The notes beneath the pieces are model-generated. The model was not told the origin of the DNA and ran no database searches. It worked only from the letters and a program-made list of their open reading frames with translations. From contig NZ_JALQEM010000001.1 of NCBI RefSeq assembly GCF_023630705.1, forward strand, positions 62,001 to 126,000: a stretch of 64,000 nt of DNA, in the 5' to 3' direction. The translations under genes were made by a program, and so were the position numbers. This stretch comes from Caballeronia sp. GAFFF1 (GTDB lineage: Bacteria > Pseudomonadota > Gammaproteobacteria > Burkholderiales > Burkholderiaceae). Below are positions 28,801 through 36,117 of the stretch, piece after piece. Position 1 is the first letter of the stretch; each line of letters opens with the position of its first letter.

Positions 28801-29465
28801 ACCGTCTCGGAAATGGCCTTGAAGCCGACCCACGCGCCCGAAAAGCGCGAGAGCGCCCAGCCGTACAGCCCGAATTCGAGCATGTCCGCCACGTTCGACG
28901 GATTCACCACCGGCATATGCCACGCGATCATCGCCTGATCGCTCTGATGCGGCATGGACGACGAGACGCAGCCGTGGTCGTCGCCTGCCACCACGAGCAC
29001 GCCGCCGTGCGGCGACGAGCCGTACGCGTTGCCGTGCTTAAGGGCATCGCCCGCGCGGTCCACGCCCGGACCTTTGCCGTACCACATCGCGAACACGCCA
29101 TCGACGGTGCGCTCGGGATCGCTTTCGACGCGCTGCGTGCCGAGCACGGCGGTGCCCCCGAGTTCTTCGTTGATCGCGGGGAGAAAGCGCACGTCATGCG
29201 ACGCGAGCAGCTTCTTCGCCTTCCACAATTGCTGATCCACCATGCCGAGCGGCGAGCCGCGATAGCCGCTGATGAACCCGGCCGTGTTCAGATGCGCGGC
29301 GCGGTCGAGCGCGCGCTGCATCAACACGAGACGCACCAGCGCCTGCGTGCCCGTCAGGAAGATTCGGCCGCCCGTGGCGCTCAGGTTGTCGGCGAGTTGG
29401 TAGTCGGACAGCGCGGGTTCGTTGAGGCGAGGCGAAAAGGCATCGGCGGGGACGCGTGCATTCAT
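25887..29465 (-). CDS. Indolepyruvate ferredoxin oxidoreductase, fused alpha-beta type
   Basis: 1192 aa, the size of one-chain indolepyruvate oxidoreductases. The N-terminal half is the thiamine-diphosphate-binding part (GYRGSPLGMVDQQ, GDDHGCVSSSMPHQSD, GGEGVDWASHA). Two iron-sulfur motifs lie near residues 660-700 (CEGCGDCGVQSNC and CNKDYSCVNGFCPSF). The gamma-type domain follows (MLVTGVGGTGVVTVGALISM). It oxidatively decarboxylates aryl-pyruvates from aromatic amino acids to aryl-acetyl-CoA. It ends 6 bp from the convergent EAL gene. Single gene, normal codon use. Confidence 0.95.
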   Translation of the reverse strand: MNARVPADAFSPRLNEPALSDYQLADNLSATGGRIFLTGTQALVRLVLMQRALDRAAHLNTAGFISGYRGSPLGMVDQQLWKAKKLLASHDVRFLPAINEELGGTAVLGTQRVESDPERTVDGVFAMWYGKGPGVDRAGDALKHGNAYGSSPHGGVLVVAGDDHGCVSSSMPHQSDQAMIAWHMPVVNPSNVADMLEFGLYGWALSRFSGAWVGFKAISETVESGSTVDLDALKTDWTAPEGFTPPPGGLHNRWPDLPSLTIEARLHAKLDAVRHFARTNSIDKWIAPSPRANVGIVTCGKAHLDLMEALRRLELTVDDLDAAGVRIYKVGLSFPLETTRLDAFVEGLAEVLVIEEKGPVVEQQIKDHLYNRAQGARPVVIGKATQDGAPLLSALGELRPSRVLPVFAQWLARHKPALDRRDKVVDLVAPQILSNIADAVKRTPYFCSGCPHNTSTKVPEGSVAQAGIGCHFMASWMERDTTGLIQMGGEGVDWASHAMFTKTPHVFQNLGDGTYFHSGILAIRQAVAAKANITYKILYNDAVAMTGGQPVDGSISVPQIARQVEAEGIALLVVVSDEPEKYEGHEDQFPRGTTFHHRSELDAVQRRLRETPGVTVLIYDQTCAAEKRRRRKKGEFPDPDKRLFINEAVCEGCGDCGVQSNCLSVEPVETELGRKRRIDQSSCNKDYSCVNGFCPSFVTLEGAKLKKADGHAFDPAELARRVDALPPPRAHLDHAPYDMLVTGVGGTGVVTVGALISMAAHLEGKSASVLDFMGFAQKGGSVLSFVRVASEDALLNQVRIDTQQADLLLACDMVVGASPEALQTVRHDRTKIVVNTHAIPNASFVQNPDANLHADALLDKMRHAAGADAADALHTCDAQSLATRFLGDTIGANIVMLGFAWQLGLVPVSHGALMRALELNNVAVAANKLAFAIGRLAAADINALDALASSAQQKRVPMADMPLAELIRDREDRLLAYGGAKYVERYRSLIAQASANEDVKRAVAITFYKLLAVKDEYEVARLHADPAFRAALAAQFEGAPGDAYTVKFNLAPPALSHGAPKKKTFGQWMWPVLGGLSKLRALRGTALDPFGRTLERRMERQLAKDYEITMQRALAKLDAGNAKDVAALAALFERVRGYGHVKLANLAMVKRSERELVARLGIEAATGDAVRASIEAMKGASSLKGIPVVVAK

Positions 29466-29708
29466 GGTTGTCTCGTTATTTGTCTGTGAGGCGATACGTC
29501 ATTTTTTGTCACCGAAAGCGGAATGTTTTTTCGCACTCGCTGCAATTCGGCAGACGTTGAGAAACCACGCAGACTTTTTCGGGATAAACGGGAGAAATCT
29601 GCTCGAATAGGGCGCGCGTCGGCGTAAACCCGCAGCCGTGCCGCTCGCGTGGCGGCGCTGATTGGGACTAACCTGATCGCTTTCGAGAACGAGAGAAGGC
29701 CGACGCCG
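29466..29708. promoter_or_regulatory. Divergent promoter region between indolepyruvate oxidoreductase and GST genes
   Basis: 243 bp, relatively AT-rich near 29490-29580 with T-runs (CATTTTTTG, GTTTTTTCG). It must hold promoters for both divergent genes. No convincing -35/-10 pair or operator could be fixed by eye. Confidence 0.35.
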
Positions 29709-30347
29709 ATGAAACTCTTCTACTGGCCGAAGACGCGCGCGTTTCGCGCGCTGTGGATGCTCGAAGAACTGCGCGAGCCGTATGAACTGGCGTTCGTGAA
29801 CATTCGCGCGGGCGCGCAGAACGAAGCCGCGTTCAGCCGCGTGAATCCGATGTCGAAGCTCCCCGCGCTCGACGACGGCGGCGTGCGCGTGGCGGAATCC
29901 GGCGCGGTGCTGCTCTATCTGGCGGACCGGTTTCCGGAGGCGCGTCTGGGCGCGCCGCTTTCGGACCCGGCGCGCGGCCGGTTCCTGCAATGGATGTTCT
30001 TCACCGGCTCATGCCTGGAACCGGCGATGGCCGAGCGCATGACCGGCGCGCAGGGCAACACCTTCAGCTTCGGCTGGGGCGATCTCGCGCGGGTGGAGCA
30101 TGCAATCGAAAGCGCGCTCGAAGAAGGGCCGTGGCTGCTCGGCGAGCCGTTCACCGCCGCCGACATCCTGCTCGCGAGCACGCTGCAGATTGCGTTCGTC
30201 GCGAGGCTGATCGAGCCGCAGGGCGTGCTCTTCGATTACGTCGAACGGGCGGTGGCGCGCGAAGGCTACGAGCGCGCGGCCGCGATCGATCATCGCGAGG
30301 CGGAGCGCCTCGGACTCAGGCCGCACCCGAAAATGCCGGTGGATTGA
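29709..30347 (+). CDS. Glutathione S-transferase family protein
   Basis: 212 aa from ATG 29709 (MKLFYWPKTRAFRALWMLEE). Thioredoxin-like N-terminal domain with NPMSKLPALDDGG and the glutathione gamma-glutamyl site ESGAVLLYLADRF, then an all-helical C-terminal domain with LLGEPFTAADILLAST, the usual capping Asp motif. Cytosolic; conjugates or reduces with glutathione. Substrate unknown. Divergent from the oxidoreductase gene and convergent with two small genes. Confidence 0.9.
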   Translation: MKLFYWPKTRAFRALWMLEELREPYELAFVNIRAGAQNEAAFSRVNPMSKLPALDDGGVRVAESGAVLLYLADRFPEARLGAPLSDPARGRFLQWMFFTGSCLEPAMAERMTGAQGNTFSFGWGDLARVEHAIESALEEGPWLLGEPFTAADILLASTLQIAFVARLIEPQGVLFDYVERAVAREGYERAAAIDHREAERLGLRPHPKMPVD

Positions 30348-30355
30348 GCGGAAAG

Positions 30356-30601
30356 TCAGGGAAACGCGCGCGGCTTGGGAATGCCCGCGCCGGCGTCGAT
30401 GTCCGCGACCGCGCGCAGGTGCGCGAGCTGAATGGCTTCATTGGACGTCGGCAGTCCGCCGTCGCCGCCGACTGTCTTCCAGTCCTGCACGGCTTTGTCC
30501 AGATGGCGAATCTCGTACTCGGCGTCCCAGCGCGGACCCTGAAGCTCGATGGGCCGCACGTGGATGGAATAGACGCCATATAGGAAGACCTGGTCCGGCA
30601 T
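30356..30601 (-). CDS. Conserved small hypothetical protein
   Basis: 81 aa from ATG 30601 (MPDQVFLYGVYSIHVRPIEL); an upstream Met in the same frame overlaps the preceding small gene. It has no signal peptide or membrane segment. It follows the 73-aa gene by 49 bp on the same strand and shares a weak pattern with it (a G-[VI]-Y-x-x-x-[IV] strand near the N-terminus), so the two might be distant relatives. Function not recognised. Confidence 0.6.
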   Translation of the reverse strand: MPDQVFLYGVYSIHVRPIELQGPRWDAEYEIRHLDKAVQDWKTVGGDGGLPTSNEAIQLAHLRAVADIDAGAGIPKPRAFP

Positions 30602-30650
30602 GTCGCCCTCCGATGCAGTGGACGGCGCGCTCGCGCCGTCTTTCTGCCAG

Positions 30651-30872
30651 CTACAGTTCGATTTCCCCGAGGATGCGGTGGGCAAGCGCCCGCGCTTCGT
30701 CGAGTGCTTCGTGCTCGTTCTCCGATGCCGCTTCCACTTCGTAGAGCGTCGCGTCGGGCTGCTCGCCGTCGTCGCGCGAGAGGGAGACGAGCCCCTGGAA
30801 CTTGCCGCCGTCGATGGCGCGCACGCCGATCGTCGCGGTGTAAATGCCTTTCGTGTAGGTCGTGTCTTCCAT
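30651..30872 (-). CDS. Conserved small hypothetical protein
   Basis: 73 aa from ATG 30872 (MEDTTYTKGIYTATIGVRAI), an acidic cytoplasmic protein ending in a helix EARALAHRILGEIEL. The start has GGCGAATC upstream rather than a clear Shine-Dalgarno. Length and composition resemble short double-stranded RNA-fold-like or stress-associated proteins, but nothing decisive is seen. Coding is supported by codon usage and its neighbour. Confidence 0.6.
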   Translation of the reverse strand: MEDTTYTKGIYTATIGVRAIDGGKFQGLVSLSRDDGEQPDATLYEVEAASENEHEALDEARALAHRILGEIEL

Positions 30873-30974
30873 GATGGATTCGCCTCTGGCCCAAGGACTC
30901 AAGCATGAAATTCATGCTAGCACGCGGTCATGCGCCGCGTGTGACCGCGGCGCGCTCGCGTCCGCGCTCAGTTC

Positions 30975-31886
30975 CTAGCCGAGCAATTCCTCGACCTCGT
31001 CGAGCGACGGCGAATGCGCGCCCGAATGACGGCACGCCGCCGCGCCCGCCGCGAGCGCGAACTTCAGATGATCGGGCCAGCCGCCGTGACGCGCCATCAG
31101 GCTATAGAGCAGTCCGCCGATGGACGCATCGCCTGCGCCGACCGTATCCGCCACCTCGATGACCGGCGGACGCGCGCTGAACGCTTCATCGCCGGCATAG
31201 AGCGTCGCCTCCGACGAGCCGCGCGTGACGAGCACGGTGGCTTGCGGGTTCATCGCGCGCAGTTGCGCGAGCGCGTCTTCTTCGGGGATGCCGCGAAACA
31301 GCATGTGGAGGTCCTCGTCCGACACCTTGATCAGATCGGCGAGGCCCGCCATATTGCGCAGGATCGGCTCGTAGCCGTGCTCCATCAGGTTCCGGTAGTT
31401 CGGATCGAAGCTGATCTTCACGCCGTGTTCGCGCAGTTTCGCGGCGAGCGCGGCGAGCGTCGCGCCGAGCGGCTGGCGCACGAGGCTGATGCAGCCGAAG
31501 TGCGCCCACTTCACGCGCTCCATCCAGCCTTGCGGCAGCTTCTCGGGATCGAAGGCAAGATCTGCGCCGTTTTCGCCCATGAAGTAGTAGGTCGGCGGCT
31601 GCGTCTTGTGGACGATGGCGAGCAGCGGCGGACGCTCGACGCGCTGCATGAAGCGCATGTCGAGGCCCGCGGCGACGCTCGCCTGCCAGAGGTCGTCGGA
31701 GAAGTTGTCGGTGCCGAGCGAACCTGCGCACGCGGTCGGCAGGCCGAGCCGGGCGACCGCGCGCGCGACGTTCCAGCCCGCGCCGCCCGGACGCGACAGC
31801 CAGCTCTCGCCGCCCGTGCGGATCAGGTCAGTGAGGATGTCGCCAGCCGAGACGAACTGCGGAAAAGTGGTGTGATCGGTTGCCAT
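30975..31886 (-). CDS. PfkB-family carbohydrate kinase (probable fructokinase)
   Basis: 303 aa from ATG 31886 (MATDHTTFPQFVSAGDILTD), chosen because it begins next to the usual PfkB glycine motif. It contains RPGGAGWNVARAVARLG (PfkB signature 1) and DTVGAGDASIGGLL (signature 2, catalytic Asp). It phosphorylates a sugar with ATP. It starts 5 bp after the AGE isomerase stop, in one operon with a LacI regulator; together they suggest mannose to fructose to fructose-6-phosphate, so fructokinase is the best guess. Confidence 0.87.
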   Translation of the reverse strand: MATDHTTFPQFVSAGDILTDLIRTGGESWLSRPGGAGWNVARAVARLGLPTACAGSLGTDNFSDDLWQASVAAGLDMRFMQRVERPPLLAIVHKTQPPTYYFMGENGADLAFDPEKLPQGWMERVKWAHFGCISLVRQPLGATLAALAAKLREHGVKISFDPNYRNLMEHGYEPILRNMAGLADLIKVSDEDLHMLFRGIPEEDALAQLRAMNPQATVLVTRGSSEATLYAGDEAFSARPPVIEVADTVGAGDASIGGLLYSLMARHGGWPDHLKFALAAGAAACRHSGAHSPSLDEVEELLG

Positions 31887-31891
31887 CGTGC

Positions 31892-33154
31892 TTACCGTGA
31901 GTTGTGCGGCGAGGCGAGCGCGTTCAGCACTTCGTAGCACGCGCCCATCGTGTGGTAGTCGGTCTTGCCGGCGGGACTCTTTTCGTCGCCGTACTTGCGG
32001 TTGTCGCAGGTCAGTATGCGATACCACGCGCCGTAGCGGTGATCGACGAAATGCGCCCAGCTATAGCGCCAGAGTTCGTCGTAGCAGTCCCAAAAGCGTT
32101 CACTGCCGGTTCGCGCGCCGAGAAGCGCCGCCGCCGCGAAGCTCTCTGCCTGCACCCAGAAGTACTTGTCGTGATCGCAGATGCTGTCGTCGGGGCCGAA
32201 GCCGTAGTACAGGCCGCCGTGCTGGTCGTCCCACGCGCGCGAAAAGCCCGCGTCGAACAGTTCGATGGCGCGCGGCGCGAGCCACGGCAGCGCGCGATGG
32301 CGTTCCAGAATCAGCAGCAGCTTCGCCCATTCGGTCTGATGCCCCGCCTGAAAGCCCCACGGCCGGAAGATGTTCGAGCTGTCCGATTCGTTGTAATGCC
32401 AGTCCACCGACCAGTCGCGATGAAAATGCTCCCACACGAGGCCGTTCGACAGCCGCGCCTGCCGCAGCGTGATGTTGCCCGCGATCTTCTCGGCGCGGTC
32501 GAGGTAGATCACGTGTCCGGTCGCCTCGTACGCCGCGAGCAAGGCTTCGGTCGCGTGCATGTTCGCGTTCTGCCCGCGGTAGTCCGAAAGCTGCCAGTCG
32601 GGCGTGGCATCGTCTGCGTAGAGACCGGCTTCGGCGTCCCAGAAGCGGCGTTCCATGAGCGCGAACGTTTCGTCGATCATGGGCCGCGCTTCGTCGATGC
32701 CCGCCATGGCCGCATGCGCGCACGCGAGCAGCACGAACGCCATGCCGTAGCAATGCCGCGTGCCGTCGAGCGTGCGTTTCTGGCCGTCGCGCCACTCGAT
32801 TTCCCAGTCGTAGCCTTCGTTTGCGGCGTCCCAGTGCGCGTCGCGCAGGAAACGGAACGCGTGGCGGGCGTCGTCGAGGAACTGCGCATCGCCGAAGTGG
32901 CGATACGCCATTGCGTAGTTGAAAACGAAGCGCGTGCTGCTGACGAGATGGCGCGTCGTGCGGTCGTAGACGGTGCCGTCGTCCTTGAAGAAGTGGAAGA
33001 AGCCGCCGGACGGATCGCGGCCGGTCGGCGCGTAGAAGGCCAGCGTGTCGCGGACGTGCGAAAGCAGGAAGTCGCGGCTGCGGAAGTCGATTCCGCTTTC
33101 CGGCGCTTCGCCCGAGACGACGGCGGCGACGGCGGCTGAAGCGGTCATGTTCAT
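31892..33154 (-). CDS. AGE-family sugar isomerase/epimerase (probable mannose isomerase)
   Basis: 420 aa, (alpha/alpha)6-barrel family. Typical stretches are GGFFHFFKDDGTVYDRTTRHL near residues 50-70, then the His-rich core (CYGMAFVLLACAHAA, AGHQTEWAKLLLILER and KYFWVQAESFAAAALL). AGE-family members interconvert mannose and fructose or epimerise N-acylglucosamine; the downstream kinase and absence of sialic-acid genes favour mannose-fructose isomerisation. The start overlaps the LacI gene by 4 bp. Confidence 0.85.
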   Translation of the reverse strand: MNMTASAAVAAVVSGEAPESGIDFRSRDFLLSHVRDTLAFYAPTGRDPSGGFFHFFKDDGTVYDRTTRHLVSSTRFVFNYAMAYRHFGDAQFLDDARHAFRFLRDAHWDAANEGYDWEIEWRDGQKRTLDGTRHCYGMAFVLLACAHAAMAGIDEARPMIDETFALMERRFWDAEAGLYADDATPDWQLSDYRGQNANMHATEALLAAYEATGHVIYLDRAEKIAGNITLRQARLSNGLVWEHFHRDWSVDWHYNESDSSNIFRPWGFQAGHQTEWAKLLLILERHRALPWLAPRAIELFDAGFSRAWDDQHGGLYYGFGPDDSICDHDKYFWVQAESFAAAALLGARTGSERFWDCYDELWRYSWAHFVDHRYGAWYRILTCDNRKYGDEKSPAGKTDYHTMGACYEVLNALASPHNSR

Positions 33155-34170
33155 GGCGTGCGGAGCTCCTCTTTCGCGCCCGAACTCGCGCGGGCGATGA
33201 ATTCCACGCTCATCAGCGAGTCGGCCTGGTCCGGCAAGGTCGAGTGATCGTCGAGCAGCAACTCGACGCCGCGCCGCCCGAGCGCTTCCTTGTCCACGGC
33301 GACCGTGGAGAGCGGCGGCGCGCTGTGAGCGGCGGCGGGAATGTCGTCGAAGCCGACGAACGCGATGTCGTCAGGCACGCGCAAGCCCTGCGCGAGGCAG
33401 ACGCGCATGGCCGCGAGCGCCGCTGCATCGTTATAGGCGAAAACCGCGTCGGGCAGCGGACTCGATTTTGCGCGCGTCTCGGCAATCAGGCGCTCCATGG
33501 CGTCGGCGGCGGCGACATCGGCAGGCACGCCAGCCTGCGCGGTGACTTCGAGCGTCGGGTCGAAGAGCAGGCCGGCGTCGAAGTACGCCTTGCGATACCC
33601 GAGCGCCCGCTGCGCGATACTGTGATGCGCGAGCGACCCGCCGATGAACGCGACGCGCCGCCGTCCGAGCGCAAACAGATGCTGCATGGCGAGCGCCGCG
33701 CCCTTCGCGTTGTCGATGTCGACTGAACGAAAGCCGGGCGCGCGCAAGTCGATGAGCACGATGGGACGCGCGAGCGACTGCAGATGCGCGAGCAGTTCCG
33801 GTTCGACGAAGCCCGCGACCGCGATGGCGTCCGGCGCGTGCAGCCGCATTTGCTGCGCGAGGTCTTGCGTCGGTCCGGCGGTGAGCACGGACGGCACGAG
33901 ACGACGCTCGCGGCACGCTTCTTCGAAGCCGTGCAGCACTTGCGAGAAGAACGGGCTGACGGCGAAGTTGTTGTGCTGCCGATGCAGCAGAAAGGTCACG
34001 CGACGGATGCGCGTGCGCAACTGCGCCGAATCGTAGCCGAGGCGTTGCGCGACTTCGACGACGCGCACGCGCGTGGCCTCCGACAAACCCGGCTGGTTCT
34101 TGAGCGCACGCGAAACCGTCCCGATGGAGACGCTCGCCGCGCGTGCGACATCGCGGATGGTAGTGGCCAT
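33151..34170 (-). CDS. LacI-family transcriptional regulator
   Basis: 339 aa. The N-terminal helix-turn-helix and hinge read IRDVARAASVSIGTVSRALK, then a periplasmic-binding-like ligand domain (FVGFDDIPAAAHSAPPLSTV, VDKEALGRRGVELLL) typical of the family. First gene of the LacI-isomerase-kinase operon, so it probably represses its own operon and is induced by a sugar such as mannose or fructose. Two identical 12-bp sequences lie upstream as possible sites. Confidence 0.92.
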   Translation of the reverse strand: MATTIRDVARAASVSIGTVSRALKNQPGLSEATRVRVVEVAQRLGYDSAQLRTRIRRVTFLLHRQHNNFAVSPFFSQVLHGFEEACRERRLVPSVLTAGPTQDLAQQMRLHAPDAIAVAGFVEPELLAHLQSLARPIVLIDLRAPGFRSVDIDNAKGAALAMQHLFALGRRRVAFIGGSLAHHSIAQRALGYRKAYFDAGLLFDPTLEVTAQAGVPADVAAADAMERLIAETRAKSSPLPDAVFAYNDAAALAAMRVCLAQGLRVPDDIAFVGFDDIPAAAHSAPPLSTVAVDKEALGRRGVELLLDDHSTLPDQADSLMSVEFIARASSGAKEELRTP

Positions 34171-34235
34171 CGTGTTGTTCTCTATGATGAGGCGAGAGCG
34201 CGCGGCATATGCGGCGCTTGTCGGGGCGGATTGTA

Positions 34236-34336
34236 TAGTAAAAGGGCAGCGGGACGCGTGCGGGAGCGCTTAGAGGAAACCACTAAGGCTTGCGGGACAG
34301 GCGCTCGCGGTTGAAGGGTTTGTTTAGTAAAAGGGC
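34236..34336. promoter_or_regulatory. Two 12-bp direct repeats upstream of the LacI-type operon
   Basis: TAGTAAAAGGGC occurs at 34236-34247 and again at 34325-34336, 89 bp apart, in the leader of the LacI gene. Between them is an imperfect inverted repeat CTTAG...CTAAG (34269-34273/34283-34287). Spaced identical sites upstream of an autoregulated operon are consistent with operators and looping; no classic CG-centred LacI palindrome is present. Confidence 0.4.
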
Positions 34337-34926
34337 GAGCGTGTTTGGTCGCCGGGCCGGGTGGCGCGGCGTGCGGTGCGCTGCGGGTCGGCACTGTCGC
34401 GCGCGGCCCGCGTCGGCCTGCCGCGCTCCGTAATCGGGCTGTCGGCGCTACGCGGCCGCGATGACGTGCTCTGCCCTGCGTGTTCGCTCGTGATGCACGA
34501 TTCGCTGGCGAGACGGCATCTTGGCGCGCGGTCGTGTCGGACTCAACTTGTGAGCCTTATTAGTCGCCATCATGCCTTGGCTGTACGACGAACGGACGCA
34601 ACCGCGGACGTGTCGCGGCATCCGGCCGTGCCTGCACACCGGGCGTCTGTACGATGCGGCGTTGCTCGCGGACGCGTCGTGCGCGTCAGACCTAATACGA
34701 TTTGATTGCTCGCGCAAGCCGAAGGCAAATGCCGGCGAAACTGTCGCCTGCGTCGGCGCCGCGTTCGGCTCGAGCGGGCTGCGTAAAGCTCGCTCGCAGG
34801 TCGCCCGGGTTCAGCGAAAGACGCGATCTCGAGCTTGCCGTCGAAAGCGGCGCTGCTTGCGTGCCCTCATCCCTCGCGTTAGCTCGAGATGCCCGACTCG
34901 CGCAACTCAGCACCGTCGGGCGCCGC
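34337..34926. other. Gene-free interval
   Basis: 590 bp between the LacI operon leader and the PIG-L-like gene. Short open frames exist on both strands but have Arg/Ser/Ala-rich translations with no motif and look random. No repeat, tRNA or mobile-element end was recognised. Confidence 0.5.
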
Positions 34927-35706
34927 TCAGATCAGCACGACCTCATAAGGCCGCGTCAGCCGCGCAAGCACATGGTCCGGTAGCACCGCCGCCTGTCCTG
35001 TCGCAGTATCCGGCTCCAGTTGGCTGCGGAAAGCCTGCACCGCTCGCAGCTTGCGCGCAAGCGTTGCTTCGTCGAGCACGATCTTGCGGGCGCGGCTCCA
35101 CGGTACGCGGGTATCGTCGGGCGACGCCCAGTCCCAGGTGCAAAGCGGCACTTCCACGAACGGCAAGCCGAGCGCAGTGGCGGCCGAAAACGCGGCACGT
35201 CCCACCGCCTCGTGATCCGGATGGCCGTCGTGACGCCACGTCGCAAAGACGATGTCGTCCGGTCGCAAGTGGCTGGCGAGATAACCGGACAAGCCCGGCT
35301 CCATGTTCTGCGCGCTGCCATGCTGCAGGCCGAGCCTCGCTACCTGCACGTTTCGCAGATGCAGCCGCTGCAACGCCTCGCGCGTTTCCATCGGACGAAC
35401 GGTGGCGAGGCGCTCCGGCGTCCATTCGGTGGAGTTCGGATGGCTTGCGGTACCGTCCGTGACCGCGACGATCAAAAGGTGCCTGCTGGTCTCCGATAGC
35501 TGCGCGAGCAATCCGCCCGTTCCCAGAACCTCCGCGTCAGGATGCGGCGCAACGACGACTGCGCGCGCGCCGGGCGGCACGAGATCGCTCGAATGCACTT
35601 CAGGCAATGCGCCGAGACGTCCCCAACGTTGCCAGGTGGCTTCGGGCGTGCCTTGAGCGGAGGGCGCGTCCTGCTGCGGCGGAACGCGAGGTTTGAGCGT
35701 GGCCAT
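34927..35706 (-). CDS. PIG-L/LmbE-like deacetylase family protein with altered zinc motif
   Basis: 259 aa, with GGAGAG upstream of ATG 35706. The PIG-L fold shows VVVAPHPDAEVLGTGGLLA (residues 50-68) and TWRHDGHPDHEAVGRAAF. In characterised PIG-L enzymes the first motif is HPDDE, with the second Asp binding zinc; here it is HPDAE (Ala58), so a usual metal ligand is missing unless Glu59 substitutes. The family removes N-acetyl groups from sugars or similar. A 48-aa open frame ends 12 bp upstream. Substrate unknown. Confidence 0.8.
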   Translation of the reverse strand: MATLKPRVPPQQDAPSAQGTPEATWQRWGRLGALPEVHSSDLVPPGARAVVVAPHPDAEVLGTGGLLAQLSETSRHLLIVAVTDGTASHPNSTEWTPERLATVRPMETREALQRLHLRNVQVARLGLQHGSAQNMEPGLSGYLASHLRPDDIVFATWRHDGHPDHEAVGRAAFSAATALGLPFVEVPLCTWDWASPDDTRVPWSRARKIVLDEATLARKLRAVQAFRSQLEPDTATGQAAVLPDHVLARLTRPYEVVLI

Positions 35707-35718
35707 GCAATGCTCTCC

Positions 35719-35865
35719 CTATCCATTCGCGCGCAGCTTCACCGCAGCCGCGGCATGCGACGCGCGGACAGAGCCCGGACGACCCGCACGATCGCGCAAT
35801 GCCGGATTGCCGCGATAACCGGCTCCTTGCAGCAGAAGGTCTTGGATAAGTGATGTGCTGTTCAT
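35719..35865 (-). CDS. Possible 48-aa small protein upstream of the PIG-L gene
   Basis: ATG 35865 to TAG 35719 encodes 48 aa beginning MNSTSLIQDLLLQGAGYRGN, preceded by CGGGGAAAG as a possible ribosome binding site. It ends 12 bp before the PIG-L-like start on the same strand, so the two could be co-translated. Codon choice is coding-like. No motif recognised; it could equally be a leader without a functional product. Confidence 0.4.
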   Translation of the reverse strand: MNSTSLIQDLLLQGAGYRGNPALRDRAGRPGSVRASHAAAAVKLRANG

Positions 35866-35936
35866 GGCTTTCCCCGTTCTCGCGTATGCGACTTATGACC
35901 CCAGTGTGGCAAGCCATGTACCCGACTGATACTCGG

Positions 35937-36027
35937 CCGAATGGCATAGGCAAAAGCGCCGGACTTCGGGCATTCGACTGTCGCGTAATGCTGCCAACGA
36001 GCAGGTTGTTTTGCCTATGCCGTTCGG
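35937..36027. repeat. Long inverted repeat with 19-bp arms
   Basis: Arms at 35937-35955 (CCGAATGGCATAGGCAAAA) and 36009-36027 (TTTTGCCTATGCCGTTCGG) are reverse complements with a single mismatch, separated by 53 bp. It lies upstream of the small ORF/PIG-L unit and downstream of the symporter terminator. Paired operators, a large stem-loop, or ends of a small degenerate element are all possible; no gene lies between the arms. Confidence 0.65.
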
Positions 36028-36063
36028 CAGAGTCGACGTTGAAAGACGCTTCGGCTCAAATGA

Positions 36064-36087
36064 CAAAAAGGCCGCACGAAGCGGCCT
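36064..36087 (-). terminator. Rho-independent terminator after the symporter gene
   Basis: A perfect 7-bp stem AGGCCGC/GCGGCCT (36069-36075 and 36081-36087) with a 5-nt loop is followed on the minus strand by TTTTTGTCA. It lies 30 bp after the symporter stop codon. Confidence 0.8.
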
Positions 36088-36117
36088 GTTCCGAAGCGGA
36101 GAAAAACGATGCTGCGA

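Noticed and set aside
34361-34705. A 114-codon open frame in the LacI/PIG-L gap.
   Set aside because: The translation is Arg/Ser/Ala-rich without motif, no ribosome binding site is seen, and codon positions do not look coding.
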